A DNA stretch of 64,000 nt from Bacteroidales bacterium. GTDB taxonomy: Bacteria; Bacteroidota; Bacteroidia; Bacteroidales; UBA932. Each line of letters starts with the position of its first letter. The stretch's first letter is position 1. The translations under genes were made by a program, and so were the position numbers. Of this stretch, positions 27,535 through 35,962 are shown piece after piece. A model generated the notes under the pieces. That model searched no databases. It saw only the letters and a program-made list of their open reading frames with translations, and was not told the origin of the DNA. The stretch covers positions 1 through 64,000 of the forward strand of contig JAFZXU010000060.1 in the NCBI GenBank assembly GCA_017616655.1. Reading direction: 5' to 3'.

Positions 27535-29085
27535 ATGAAAATCAAGCATATCGTAATGGTTGTGATGCTGTTCCTCGCCGCAGGGGCTGTGGCGGATGCG
27601 CAGATCAACCTGAAGGGCCTCAAGGAAAAGGCCCAGAATGCCGCCAAGAAGGCTGTAGGAACCGCTACCGGCAACTCCGGGACCACGACGTCATCTTCTT
27701 CTTCCGGTTCCGCCCTGTCTGGCGCGATGAACAAGGTCTCCTCTTCAGTTCCCGCAGGCAAGGGCAAGACCTATTACGTGAGCGCAACCACAGGTTCCGC
27801 CCGTGCTGACGGACTCTCGGCAACCACTCCGATGAAGGACCTCCAGAAGGCCATCGACGCTGCGGAGGACAATGACGTCATCTATGTCGCCGAGGGCAAC
27901 TATCTCGGCAATCTTGACCGCGGTTATATCGAATGCGGCCGTTTCGGAAACGCAACCCACGAATTGGGCAAGTTCATAAGCATCTACGGAGGCTATTCCA
28001 CCGATTTCAGCGAGCGTGACGTCATCAGGCACGTCACAAAACTCCAGCCTACCAGCCAGGGCTTCATCGCACCCCTCTTCAACCTCAACGCAAGAAGGCC
28101 CTACGGTTACACCGGCCCCGTGGGTACGGTAGTCATCGACGGCCTTACATTCGATCTGGGCGAGAACAACCGCTACTGTGTGGCAAATGTCGATCTCGAC
28201 ATCACCGGTACTCCCAATAAGGGTGTGCTGACCGGCCGGTTCCTGGAGCCTGATGCGAATCCACAGTGCCCTATCGAGGGATACTCCAGCGGCGACGAGT
28301 ACGGACTGCATCTCGATGTCGAGGGTAATGTCCGAATCTCGAACTGCGTCTTCGTGAACTGCCGCGACTATGGCATCTCGGCCCTTATGGGCAAGGGCCA
28401 CATAGAGGTCAGCAACAATATCTTCATCGCCTGCCGCTATGCTGCCTGCCAGGTCAAGGGCAACGTCAAGGATGCCGATATCCCCGAGGTTTCGTTCGAG
28501 TTCCATCACAACACGGTCCTCTTTACCTGGACACGCACCAAGGCGTTCGAGGATATGGGCCAGGGTTTCCGCTTCATGAACGGCATCAGGACCATCGACG
28601 TGCACAACAACATCTTCGGATGCAACAGCAACTGCGCTGTCGAAAGGGTCTTTTATGAGTCGAATCCGGCAATGGAGAAGGCCAAGGTCAGCAACCTGTA
28701 TGACAACTACTTCTTTGCCAACAAGCGCGACCTAGAGCTTGCTTCGGCAGGAGCGGCTACTATTTCAGTACCCGCAGCCAGGATCGAGGAAGCCGAGCAG
28801 ATCGGTCCCAAATACGAGGGCAATATGGAACTCCCCGCGGGCAACGATGCATTCCTCAATGCCATTGACCAGTCTTATCTGCAGGGCTATATGAACCTCT
28901 CGATAGTCACCTCCCAGAGCTACGATCCCAACTCTGCTGCCAACCAGATCAACCGTATCTTCGGCCAGAACCAGCGCGGCACCGAGATCGTCCGCCCCAA
29001 TATGTACTGCAACAAGTACCCCTGGGAGAAGGCAAAGGACCTCTTCGGAAAGGTACCCGGCTACGGCGCCCAGATACCGGAATAA
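27535..29085 (+). CDS. Secreted right-handed beta-helix protein
   Basis: A 516-residue protein with a signal peptide (AVADAQ at about 21-26), a low-complexity Ala/Lys then Thr/Ser linker (about 30-75), then a pectin-lyase-like/DUF1565 fold: GKTYYVSATTGSARADGLSATTPMKDLQKAIDAAEDNDVIYVAEGNY, followed by helix coils such as GNVRISNCVFVNC, GHIEVSNNIFIACRYAACQVKG and IDVHNNIFGCNSNC. No obvious catalytic residues of known polysaccharide lyases could be identified by eye. Secreted or surface carbohydrate-binding is a guess. Follows the fimbrillin-like gene by 26 bases. Confidence 0.75.
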   Translation: MKIKHIVMVVMLFLAAGAVADAQINLKGLKEKAQNAAKKAVGTATGNSGTTTSSSSSGSALSGAMNKVSSSVPAGKGKTYYVSATTGSARADGLSATTPMKDLQKAIDAAEDNDVIYVAEGNYLGNLDRGYIECGRFGNATHELGKFISIYGGYSTDFSERDVIRHVTKLQPTSQGFIAPLFNLNARRPYGYTGPVGTVVIDGLTFDLGENNRYCVANVDLDITGTPNKGVLTGRFLEPDANPQCPIEGYSSGDEYGLHLDVEGNVRISNCVFVNCRDYGISALMGKGHIEVSNNIFIACRYAACQVKGNVKDADIPEVSFEFHHNTVLFTWTRTKAFEDMGQGFRFMNGIRTIDVHNNIFGCNSNCAVERVFYESNPAMEKAKVSNLYDNYFFANKRDLELASAGAATISVPAARIEEAEQIGPKYEGNMELPAGNDAFLNAIDQSYLQGYMNLSIVTSQSYDPNSAANQINRIFGQNQRGTEIVRPNMYCNKYPWEKAKDLFGKVPGYGAQIPE

Positions 29086-29086
29086 C

Positions 29087-29419
29087 CTATAGAACCGCTG
29101 CCTTTACGGCGCGCTTGATGAATTCGTTGAGGCTGATGCCCTGTGCATCAGCCTTTTCTGCTGCCAGTCCGTGAAGCTCTGACGGCAGGCGGAGGACAAA
29201 CTTTCCGCTGTAGGGTTTTTCGGGCTCTACGCCCCGTTCCCTGCAACTGTCGAGATAATAATCGATGGACTCTTCAAAGTCTTTCCGGAGGGCCTCGACG
29301 GTTTCGCCTTCATAGATAATTCCGGCTTTTCTAAGTCCAAGTACTCTGCCTACGAAACACTTGTCTTGTTCGAAATACTCGGCATTGCCGACGTATCCTT
29401 TATAATGGAGAAACCCCAT
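29087..29419 (-). CDS. hicB: HicB-type antitoxin
   Basis: A 110-residue protein with the partial RNase-H-like HicB fold (HYKGYVGNAEYFEQDKCFVGRVLGLRKAGIIYEGETVEALRKDFEESIDYYLD) and a C-terminal ribbon-helix-helix (GKFVLRLPSELHGLAAEKADAQGISLNEFIKRAV). It neutralises HicA and represses the operon. One base separates it from hicA. Confidence 0.9.
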   Translation of the reverse strand: MGFLHYKGYVGNAEYFEQDKCFVGRVLGLRKAGIIYEGETVEALRKDFEESIDYYLDSCRERGVEPEKPYSGKFVLRLPSELHGLAAEKADAQGISLNEFIKRAVKAAVL

Positions 29420-29420
29420 A

Positions 29421-29672
29421 TTACACTAGTTTTCTGAGTTTTAGCTCTAAGTAAATATATTTCATAGCACCTCCGCCAAAGACGTTTCCTGGATGAGGTT
29501 TATGACAAATGATGCTGTCACCGTCTTTAATGAACTCCACTCTCGATCCAGAAGTCTTCCCCTTATTGCTTAGAACGTAGCCAAAATAAGCCATAAGGCT
29601 GACCAATTCATCAAAGGTAAAATCGTTCGGAAGACGTTTGAAACGTCTCTTCAGTTTTTCTTTCGTACTCAT
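29421..29672 (-). CDS. hicA: HicA-type mRNA interferase toxin
   Basis: An 83-residue protein with a dsRBD-like fold. The region KGKTSGSRVEFIKDG followed by ICHKPHPGN carries the conserved His of HicA ribonucleases. It is first in the hicA-hicB operon. The promoter -7 box lies only two bases before the start codon, so its mRNA would be leaderless; no other in-frame ATG is available for 25 codons. Confidence 0.85.
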   Translation of the reverse strand: MSTKEKLKRRFKRLPNDFTFDELVSLMAYFGYVLSNKGKTSGSRVEFIKDGDSIICHKPHPGNVFGGGAMKYIYLELKLRKLV

Positions 29673-29674
29673 TG

Positions 29675-29706
29675 CAAAGATACTAAAAATGATACTATTC
29701 TACAAA
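29675..29706 (-). promoter_or_regulatory. hicAB promoter overlapping the comM 3' end
   Basis: On the minus strand TTTG (29706-29703), 20 bases, TATCTTTG (29682-29675): a perfect Bacteroidetes promoter that starts inside the last codons of comM. Confidence 0.75.
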
Positions 29707-31253
29707 TCGGCGATATTGCGTCGGTCGAGAGCGCGGAACGAGGCGGCCTCCATCAGGTGGGCGGGGAGGATATCGGGCCTTCCCTCCAGATCTGCTATCG
29801 TGCGGGCGACCTTCAGTATGCGCGAATAGGCGCGGGCAGAGAGCCCCATAGTATCGATAATCTTCTCCAGGGTCTCGCGGCACTCTTCCGAAAGTGGGCA
29901 CCACCGCCTGAGGTGGCGCTCCTTCATCATTGCGTTGCAGAAGATTCCTTCGCCTTCGAACCGTGTCTCCTGAATCGCCCTGGCGGCCGAAACGCGTGCC
30001 GCAATAGCCTCGCTGGACTCCTCCTCGCGGCGCCCTTTCGCGCCTTCTCCGCCCAGCAGTTCTGCAGCCGTCAGACTTCGCACCCAGATGTGCAGGTCCA
30101 GGCGGTCCAGGACAGGGCCTGAAAGACGGTTCATATAGGAGATGATCTGCTGCTTTGAGCAGGTGCATCTGCCGTTCTCGTCGCCGTAATGGCCGCAGGG
30201 ACAGGGATTCATCGAGGCGGCGAGCATGAACGAAGCGGGAAAGGAGACCTTGTAGCGGGCCCTCGAGATGGTCACCTTCCGGTCCTCCAGAGGCTGACGC
30301 AGCGCATCCAGCGCCGACCGCGGGAATTGCGCAATTTCATCCAGATACAGCACTCCGTTATGCGAAAGCGATATTTCGCCCGGAGACGCCATCGCTCCGC
30401 CGCCTATCAGTGAGGGGATGCTGGCGCTGTGGTGGGGTGAGCGGAAGGGCCTTTCCCGCATCAGTCCGGTGCGGCCGCGGCTGTTCCCCGAGATGGAGTA
30501 TATCTTGCTGGTTTCCACTGATTCCGCCCTTGTCATCGGAGGCAGGATGGAGGGGAGGCAGGCCGCCATCATCGACTTCCCGCTGCCGGGTGAACCCACC
30601 AGGATGATATTGTGTCCGCCCGCGGCCGCGATCTCCAATCCCCGCTTCGCTACAAGCTGCCCCTTGACATCCTTGAAATCGTTGACATAGACAGGTTTGG
30701 CCTCCGCTCCGGGACCGGGCCTGACCAGCAGGTGCGACATATCCGTATTGCCGGCCAGGATATCAATCACTTCGCTCAGGCGGCTGACCCCGTAAACTGA
30801 GATACCGTCGATGTCGGCCGCCTCGCGGGCGCATATTTCCGGGAAGATGCACCCCTTGAATCCGGAATCCTTTGCATGGATCGCGGCCGGCAGTGCCCCG
30901 TTGAAGGGCCTTATCTGCCCGTCCAGGGCCAGCTCTCCCATTATCAGGTAGTCTCCGCAGCGCGGGGCCTCGATCTGCTCCGAGACGGCCAGGATTCCCA
31001 CCGCGATGGCCAGGTCGAACGAAGAGCCCTCCTTGCGGATGTCGGCCGGGGCCAGATTCACAACCAGGCGCCTGCCCGGAATCCTGAATCCGTAGCTTGT
31101 CAGCGCCGTTATAACCCTCAGCAGACTCTCCCTTACCGCGCTGTCCGGCAGCCCCACCAAATGTATCCCTATTCCGTTGGAGATATCTACCTCCACAGTT
31201 ACCGTTACGGCATCTATCCCGATGCAGGCGGCGCAGTATGTCTTGAAAAGCAT
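29700..31253 (-). CDS. YifB/ComM-family Mg-chelatase-like AAA+ ATPase
   Basis: A 517-residue protein. N-terminal Lon-protease-like S5 domain (VEVDISNGIGIHLVGLPDSAVRESLLRV), then the AAA+ core with Walker A VGSPGSGKSM (about 216-225), FRSPHHSAS, Walker B NGVLYLDEIAQF, and a zinc-like CPCGHYGDENGRCTC segment. C-terminal Mg_chelatase_C domain (RGYSRILKVARTIADLEG-like). ComM drives branch migration in natural transformation; full length. Confidence 0.93.
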   Translation of the reverse strand: MLFKTYCAACIGIDAVTVTVEVDISNGIGIHLVGLPDSAVRESLLRVITALTSYGFRIPGRRLVVNLAPADIRKEGSSFDLAIAVGILAVSEQIEAPRCGDYLIMGELALDGQIRPFNGALPAAIHAKDSGFKGCIFPEICAREAADIDGISVYGVSRLSEVIDILAGNTDMSHLLVRPGPGAEAKPVYVNDFKDVKGQLVAKRGLEIAAAGGHNIILVGSPGSGKSMMAACLPSILPPMTRAESVETSKIYSISGNSRGRTGLMRERPFRSPHHSASIPSLIGGGAMASPGEISLSHNGVLYLDEIAQFPRSALDALRQPLEDRKVTISRARYKVSFPASFMLAASMNPCPCGHYGDENGRCTCSKQQIISYMNRLSGPVLDRLDLHIWVRSLTAAELLGGEGAKGRREEESSEAIAARVSAARAIQETRFEGEGIFCNAMMKERHLRRWCPLSEECRETLEKIIDTMGLSARAYSRILKVARTIADLEGRPDILPAHLMEAASFRALDRRNIADL

Positions 31254-31270
31254 AGCTCTTTTTTGCCGCC

Positions 31271-31299
31271 AAGATAGAGTGCCGAACTCCCTTTGTCAA
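31271..31299 (-). promoter_or_regulatory. sigma70-like -35/-10 pair upstream of comM
   Basis: On the minus strand TTGACA and TATCTT are separated by 17 bases, 18 bases before the start codon. This is the enterobacterial rather than the Bacteroidetes pattern, so it may be chance; TATCTTGG is one change from a Bacteroidetes -7 box. Confidence 0.3.
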
Positions 31300-31324
31300 G
31301 CAAAACGATGACAAAAAACGAAGC

Positions 31325-31362
31325 AAAGCCGATTTTTGTCATTGACGGCAAAAATCGGCTTT
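31325..31362. terminator. Bidirectional terminator between the glycosidase gene and comM
   Basis: AAAGCCGATTTTTG (31325-31338) pairs perfectly with CAAAAATCGGCTTT (31349-31362). On the minus strand it ends the glycosidase transcript, with T-rich sequence a few bases later. A competing hairpin, ATGACAAAAA with TTTTTGTCAT (ending at 31342), shares the 5' arm. Confidence 0.75.
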
Positions 31363-31399
31363 TTGCGGGCTTGAGCCCCAATTCCGTGATTGTCAGGAA

Positions 31400-32818
31400 C
31401 TAGAGAGGCCTGACGTCCCAGCCGGAGATGATGTTTCCGTAGGTGATGAAGAGCACCTTGAAAGACTTGCCGCTGGCGGCGTCGGTCACCTTGTACTCCT
31501 TCAGGCGGTCGGTTTCGCGCACGAGTTCGAATTCGCCGAGCTCCAGGTCGGGATAAACCTTCGCCGGATCGTCCTTCACCATTCCGTTGACGCTCTTCTC
31601 GTGGATCGGCTCGCCTGCCGCCACGCGCTGGATGTTGCGTTTGACGACATTCATAAGGGTCTCATTTGCAAAGGGATCCATATTGGCTGCATCTGCCGGG
31701 GTGAAGGGGACCACTCCGCCGTTGGCTGCTCTGAGGGCGCGCAGGCTGTCGGCGTACACCTTGAATCCTGCCCTCAGTTCGGGAGTGTCGAGACCTTCTA
31801 TGGTGTAGAGCGAGATGCCCTGGGCACCGGCTGCAAAGGCGTAGTTCATCTTGTCGATGGTGGTGGCGGGGTCGCCGCCGAGTTCGGTGTCGATGCCGCA
31901 GAAGAGGGTAGTGCCCGCTCCCTTGGCCTTGTTGTTCTCAACCGTAGCATCGTAGGCGAAGGTGCCGTTCATCGTGTAGAAGTCGGTGTAGTTCATCGGG
32001 AAGACCATATCCAGATCCCACTTGCCCCACTCCTGGAAAACCATGAACTTGGCCACTCCGGCTGCGGAGAAGGGGGATGCGGAGACTGTCTTGCCGTAGG
32101 AATGGGCCACCTCCGCCATCATGTTGGCCACCTCGGTGACCTGGTCGCAGCGGAACTGGCACCACCTCTCGTCGCGGGAAGGATCCTCGAGGGTGCGCGG
32201 GTCGTAGCCGAATTCGGCAACGAATTTCTCTATCATCGCGGGATGGTAGCCGAAGTCATACTCCGACCACACATCGGTGTCCTGCTTCAGGTTGTAGTTG
32301 TAGCTCAGCGCCATGGGCAGCACGCAGTCTACCAGTCGGCAGTAGTCGAGGCAGATTCCCTCCACGCCGTCGATTTCGCAGATGGTCTTCACCTTCTCCT
32401 TGAGGTATTCGCGCACCTCGGGAAGTGCGGGGCAGAGGAACTTGTAGGAGTTGACGTAAGCCTTGAACTCGCTGAGGCTCTGTCCGTTGCGGTTGACGCT
32501 GAACCAGTCGGGATGCTCCTCGAGCATGGTCGGGCGCTCCTGGCGCGGAGGGTTGAGGGTCCATACCCAGGCCCATACGCGGATGCCGTGGCGGTGTGCG
32601 ATTTCAACATCCTTGACATAGTCCTCCACCGATGCGGCGTGAAGCATCACGGCGTCGAGGCCGGCCTCCTCCATGTGGGTGAAGGCGCTCTCCATATCTA
32701 TCGAAGGGATGTCCTCGAGCCAGGTCCAGAACATGGGATAGGGCTCGGCAGCCTGCCTGCATCCTCCTGCCAGCATCACTGTTGCAACTAGGGAAATAAT
32801 CGTGTATAAACGTTTCAT
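31400..32818 (-). CDS. GHL10-like glycosidase lipoprotein
   Basis: A 472-residue lipoprotein (signal to AGGC at about residue 20) with a TIM-barrel glycoside-hydrolase-like domain: AFTHMEEAGLDAVMLHAASV, HRHGIRVWAWVWTLNPPRQ, DGVEGICLDYCRLVD, KTVSASPFSAAGVAKFMVFQEWGKWDLDMVFPMNYTDFY, GAQGISLYTIEG. This pattern fits the GHL10/DUF family of putative glycosidases. Candidate acidic residues include the Asp in CLDY and in the strand ending MNYTDF. Substrate unknown. Lies 20 bases after the S9 peptidase gene on the same strand. Confidence 0.75.
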   Translation of the reverse strand: MKRLYTIISLVATVMLAGGCRQAAEPYPMFWTWLEDIPSIDMESAFTHMEEAGLDAVMLHAASVEDYVKDVEIAHRHGIRVWAWVWTLNPPRQERPTMLEEHPDWFSVNRNGQSLSEFKAYVNSYKFLCPALPEVREYLKEKVKTICEIDGVEGICLDYCRLVDCVLPMALSYNYNLKQDTDVWSEYDFGYHPAMIEKFVAEFGYDPRTLEDPSRDERWCQFRCDQVTEVANMMAEVAHSYGKTVSASPFSAAGVAKFMVFQEWGKWDLDMVFPMNYTDFYTMNGTFAYDATVENNKAKGAGTTLFCGIDTELGGDPATTIDKMNYAFAAGAQGISLYTIEGLDTPELRAGFKVYADSLRALRAANGGVVPFTPADAANMDPFANETLMNVVKRNIQRVAAGEPIHEKSVNGMVKDDPAKVYPDLELGEFELVRETDRLKEYKVTDAASGKSFKVLFITYGNIISGWDVRPL

Positions 32819-32838
32819 AACGGATAACTATCTATAAA

Positions 32839-35328
32839 TTAGTCGTTGTTGAGTTCTTCGATGTCCACCTGGGCGCGGTGGCTGCTGCCGAGGAGCCACT
32901 CGCTGTAGTAGTCTGCCATACGCCAGAAGAAGTATTCGTTCATATCGCCGAAAGCGTGGCGCTGTCCGGGCAGCATCAGCATATCGAAACGCTTGTTGGC
33001 GCGGATCAAGGCGTCGATCACGCGGATCGAGTTGGCGGGATGCACGTTGTTGTCGATGTCGCCAAAGACTATCATCAGGTGGCCCTTCAGGTTCTTGGCG
33101 ATAGTCTGGTTCTTGTCGATGCTGTACTTGAATGTGGTGTCGCCCTTTGCGGAGATCTCCTCCAGGATGCCGTGGTGCTGCTCGCTCCACCAGCGGTTGT
33201 AGATGCTGTTGTCGTGGTTGCCGGCGCAGGAGACAGCCACCTTGAAGAAGTCGGGATACTTCAGGATGGCCGCGGTGGACATAAAACCGCCGCCGCTGTG
33301 GCCATGGATACCAACGCGGTTGATGTCGATGAAGCTGTGGCGGGATGCCAGCTGCTGGATCGCATATTTCTGATCCTCAAGACCATAGTCGCGCAGGTTG
33401 CCGTAGCCGTAGTTGTGGTACCACTTGGAACGGTTGGGATGTCCGCCGCGGTTGCCGACGGTCACCACTATGAAGCCGATCTGGGCGAGGCGGTCCTTGC
33501 GCAGGAAGCCGCTGCTCCAGGCTTCGGAGTTGCCCTCTACCTGCGGTCCGGGATAGACGTAGTCCAGGATCGGGTACTTGCGGGTGGAATCGAAGTCGAA
33601 GGGCTTGTACATATAGCCGTAGAGGTCGGTCACGCCGTCCGCAGCCTTCACCTTGAAGGGTGTCGGGAACTGATATCCTGCCTGCAGAAGCAGCGAGAAG
33701 TCGGCCTCCTCGAGATCGGCTATCTTGCGGCCGGTGTTCTCATAGAGTGCAACCTTCGGCGCGCAGTCCACGCGCGAGTAGGATGTCACCACGTAGCGGG
33801 AATCGTCGCTGAAGCTGTTCGTGGTGGCGTTCCAGTCGCCCTGGTCGAGCTGCTTCATCCCCTTGCCGTCGAGACCTACGCGGTAGATGTGGCCGTTGTA
33901 GGGGTTCTCGTCCTTGTTGACACCCATCGCCAGGAAATAGACCACTCGCGCCTTCTCGTCCACGGAGAGTATCGCATCCACGTGGAAGGGGCCCTCGGTG
34001 ATATTGTTCTTCAGCTTGCCGTCGGCGCCGTAGAGATAGAGGTTGGCCCAGCCGTTGCGCTCGCTCCACCATATCATCTCGGAGCCGTTGTTGATCAGCC
34101 TGAGGTCCTGAGTCTCAACATAGGTGTTGAGGCGCTCCTCGATTACGGGGCGTGCGATTGTGTCGTTGAGAGCCACGGAGCAGACGTCAACCCTCTTGAG
34201 GTCGCGGCTGGTGCGGTAGATGTAGAACTTCTCGGCGTCGCCGAGCCACTGCCTAACGCGGTATTCCTTGTTTGCGTCCTTCTTGAGGGCAGGTTTGGTC
34301 TGGATGTCGAGGGTCTGGTCCTTGAACGCCGCCACTCCGATCTCCTTCAGGCTGCCGTCCTCGATGTCACCGATGAAGAGATGCTCCACCGCGCCAGGTT
34401 CGCCCGGCATCTGGTAGTGATAGGTCTCCAGGGTGGGGCGGGGCTGCGCGACGGAGTTGATGACCCAGAGGTCCTTGATCATATCGGTGTCATATTTGAT
34501 GACGGCAAAATGCCTGGAATCGGGGGACCAGATGATTCCGGCGCCCATTCTGGCGGTGGTGTCCTTGACGGTCGTACCGCGGTAGGAACCGCCTCCGTAG
34601 TAGGAATCCTTGGTGGCGTCGGTGGTTATCTGATGCTCCACGACGGTGGAGTCCTTCTTGTCCTCCTGCAGCTTGCGCACATCCTCCATCGACATCCACC
34701 AGAGGTTGCGGTTCTTGGTGTAGATGGCCTTGGTGCCGTCTGGGGAGACATTCGCCCACATCGGGAATGCCTTCTTCTCGGGGTCGTCGGTCACATCCTT
34801 CAGCGTGCCGGAGGCGATGTCGTATTCGAAGCGGAAGATCTTGTTCTCCTTCTTTCCCTTCTTATCATCCTTCTTCTTCTCATCGCCAGCCGCGTCGCTG
34901 CCGTCGTCGCCCTTCTTGTCTTTCTTTTCCACCATCTCGGTGCTCTTTATCTCGAAGGTGAAACATTTGTCATCCTCGGAGAGTTTGAATTTCTGGAAGG
35001 GGATATGCTTGGCATCGAAGGGATCCTTCACGATTTCGGAGAGCTGCATCGCCAGCTTCTCCATATCGAATACGGCCTTCTTGCTGCCCGTGGCGGGGTC
35101 AACGATATAATATTGCGTCCCTTCGGGAGATTTCCACTGGTACCAGAAGCGGTCGCTGTTGCTGAACCAGTTGGGGGTTACGCTGAGCGAGCCGATCATG
35201 TTGGAGACCTTCTTGGCGGTGAACTGTTCCGCGAGTTCGTAGTTGGGTTTGACGGGCCTGCTATACTGTGCGGAAAGCAGGAGGCAGGAAGCCGTAAGTC
35301 CGACAATTAGCGTCAGTATGCGTTTCAT
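32839..35328 (-). CDS. S9 family prolyl oligopeptidase/DPP-like serine peptidase
   Basis: An 829-residue secreted peptidase. Signal peptide (to about residue 20, LLLSAQ), DPP-IV-like beta-propeller (about 40-560) containing a Lys/Asp-rich insertion (KKDKKGDDGSDAAGDEKKKD, about 132-155), then the alpha/beta-hydrolase domain. Catalytic Ser is in GIHGHSGGGF, Asp in VFGDIDNNVHP and His in LPGQRHAFGD. Catalytic triad complete. Such periplasmic or surface enzymes cleave peptides after Pro/Ala. Confidence 0.92.
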   Translation of the reverse strand: MKRILTLIVGLTASCLLLSAQYSRPVKPNYELAEQFTAKKVSNMIGSLSVTPNWFSNSDRFWYQWKSPEGTQYYIVDPATGSKKAVFDMEKLAMQLSEIVKDPFDAKHIPFQKFKLSEDDKCFTFEIKSTEMVEKKDKKGDDGSDAAGDEKKKDDKKGKKENKIFRFEYDIASGTLKDVTDDPEKKAFPMWANVSPDGTKAIYTKNRNLWWMSMEDVRKLQEDKKDSTVVEHQITTDATKDSYYGGGSYRGTTVKDTTARMGAGIIWSPDSRHFAVIKYDTDMIKDLWVINSVAQPRPTLETYHYQMPGEPGAVEHLFIGDIEDGSLKEIGVAAFKDQTLDIQTKPALKKDANKEYRVRQWLGDAEKFYIYRTSRDLKRVDVCSVALNDTIARPVIEERLNTYVETQDLRLINNGSEMIWWSERNGWANLYLYGADGKLKNNITEGPFHVDAILSVDEKARVVYFLAMGVNKDENPYNGHIYRVGLDGKGMKQLDQGDWNATTNSFSDDSRYVVTSYSRVDCAPKVALYENTGRKIADLEEADFSLLLQAGYQFPTPFKVKAADGVTDLYGYMYKPFDFDSTRKYPILDYVYPGPQVEGNSEAWSSGFLRKDRLAQIGFIVVTVGNRGGHPNRSKWYHNYGYGNLRDYGLEDQKYAIQQLASRHSFIDINRVGIHGHSGGGFMSTAAILKYPDFFKVAVSCAGNHDNSIYNRWWSEQHHGILEEISAKGDTTFKYSIDKNQTIAKNLKGHLMIVFGDIDNNVHPANSIRVIDALIRANKRFDMLMLPGQRHAFGDMNEYFFWRMADYYSEWLLGSSHRAQVDIEELNND

Positions 35329-35361
35329 AGTCGTTTATAAATGTTTAAAATGAATAATTCT

Positions 35362-35850
35362 CTATTTGGGCCATTCACCGACCTCCATGTCACGGATGTC
35401 GCCCTCCTCGATACGGAAGCGCAGCGCGGTGCGGACCAGATGGAATCCGAACTTGCCTGCAGCTCCGGGGTTGAGCACCAGCATTCCGCGCTGACGGTCG
35501 TTTACCACCTTGAGGATGTGGGAGTGGCCGCAAACGAAGATGTCGGGGCGGTGGGCCTCGATCAGCCTCAGGGCGTTGTAATCATAGCGGCCGGGATAGC
35601 CGCCGATATGCATCATCAGAATCTTCTTGCCGGCGACCTCCACCAGCTGGATGTAGGGATGCACCTTGCGGACATCCTGCCCGTCGCAGTTGCCGTAAAC
35701 CCCCTTCAGGGGCTTGAATGCCGCGATTGCGTCAGCAGTCTCGATGTTGCCGAAGTCCCCCGCGTGCCATATCTCGTCCACCGGCTCGAGGAACCTTTTC
35801 AGGGGCTCGTCGAACAGGCAGTGGGTGTCAGAAATCAGTCCGATGTACAT
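35362..35850 (-). CDS. YfcE/MJ0936-family metallophosphodiesterase
   Basis: A 162-residue calcineurin-like phosphoesterase. Metal-binding motifs are all visible: ISDTHCLFD (residues 6-14), HAGDFGN, GNCDGQD, MMHIGGYPGRYD and VCGHSHILKV. Cytoplasmic; relatives hydrolyse phosphodiesters, physiological substrate unknown. The TATATTTG box ends five bases before the start codon. Confidence 0.92.
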   Translation of the reverse strand: MYIGLISDTHCLFDEPLKRFLEPVDEIWHAGDFGNIETADAIAAFKPLKGVYGNCDGQDVRKVHPYIQLVEVAGKKILMMHIGGYPGRYDYNALRLIEAHRPDIFVCGHSHILKVVNDRQRGMLVLNPGAAGKFGFHLVRTALRFRIEEGDIRDMEVGEWPK

Positions 35851-35855
35851 GATTG

Positions 35856-35863
35856 CAAATATA
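35856..35863 (-). promoter_or_regulatory. -7 box for the yfcE-like gene
   Basis: Complement reads TATATTTG, giving a leader of a few bases at most. Confidence 0.45.
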
Positions 35864-35962
35864 ATAAGAATACGAAACAGTTTGTATTATCATGGAATTC
35901 AGTTTTGAATTTGGATTTTTCTTTTTTTTTATTAAAATTGCGGGACTAAATACTGTGAAGCT

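Noticed and set aside
32878..35310. Long open frame on the plus strand (about 810 codons) opposite the S9 peptidase
   Set aside because: Mirror frame produced by GC-rich codons. The translated product has no domain pattern and the minus-strand gene has a full catalytic triad and signal peptide.
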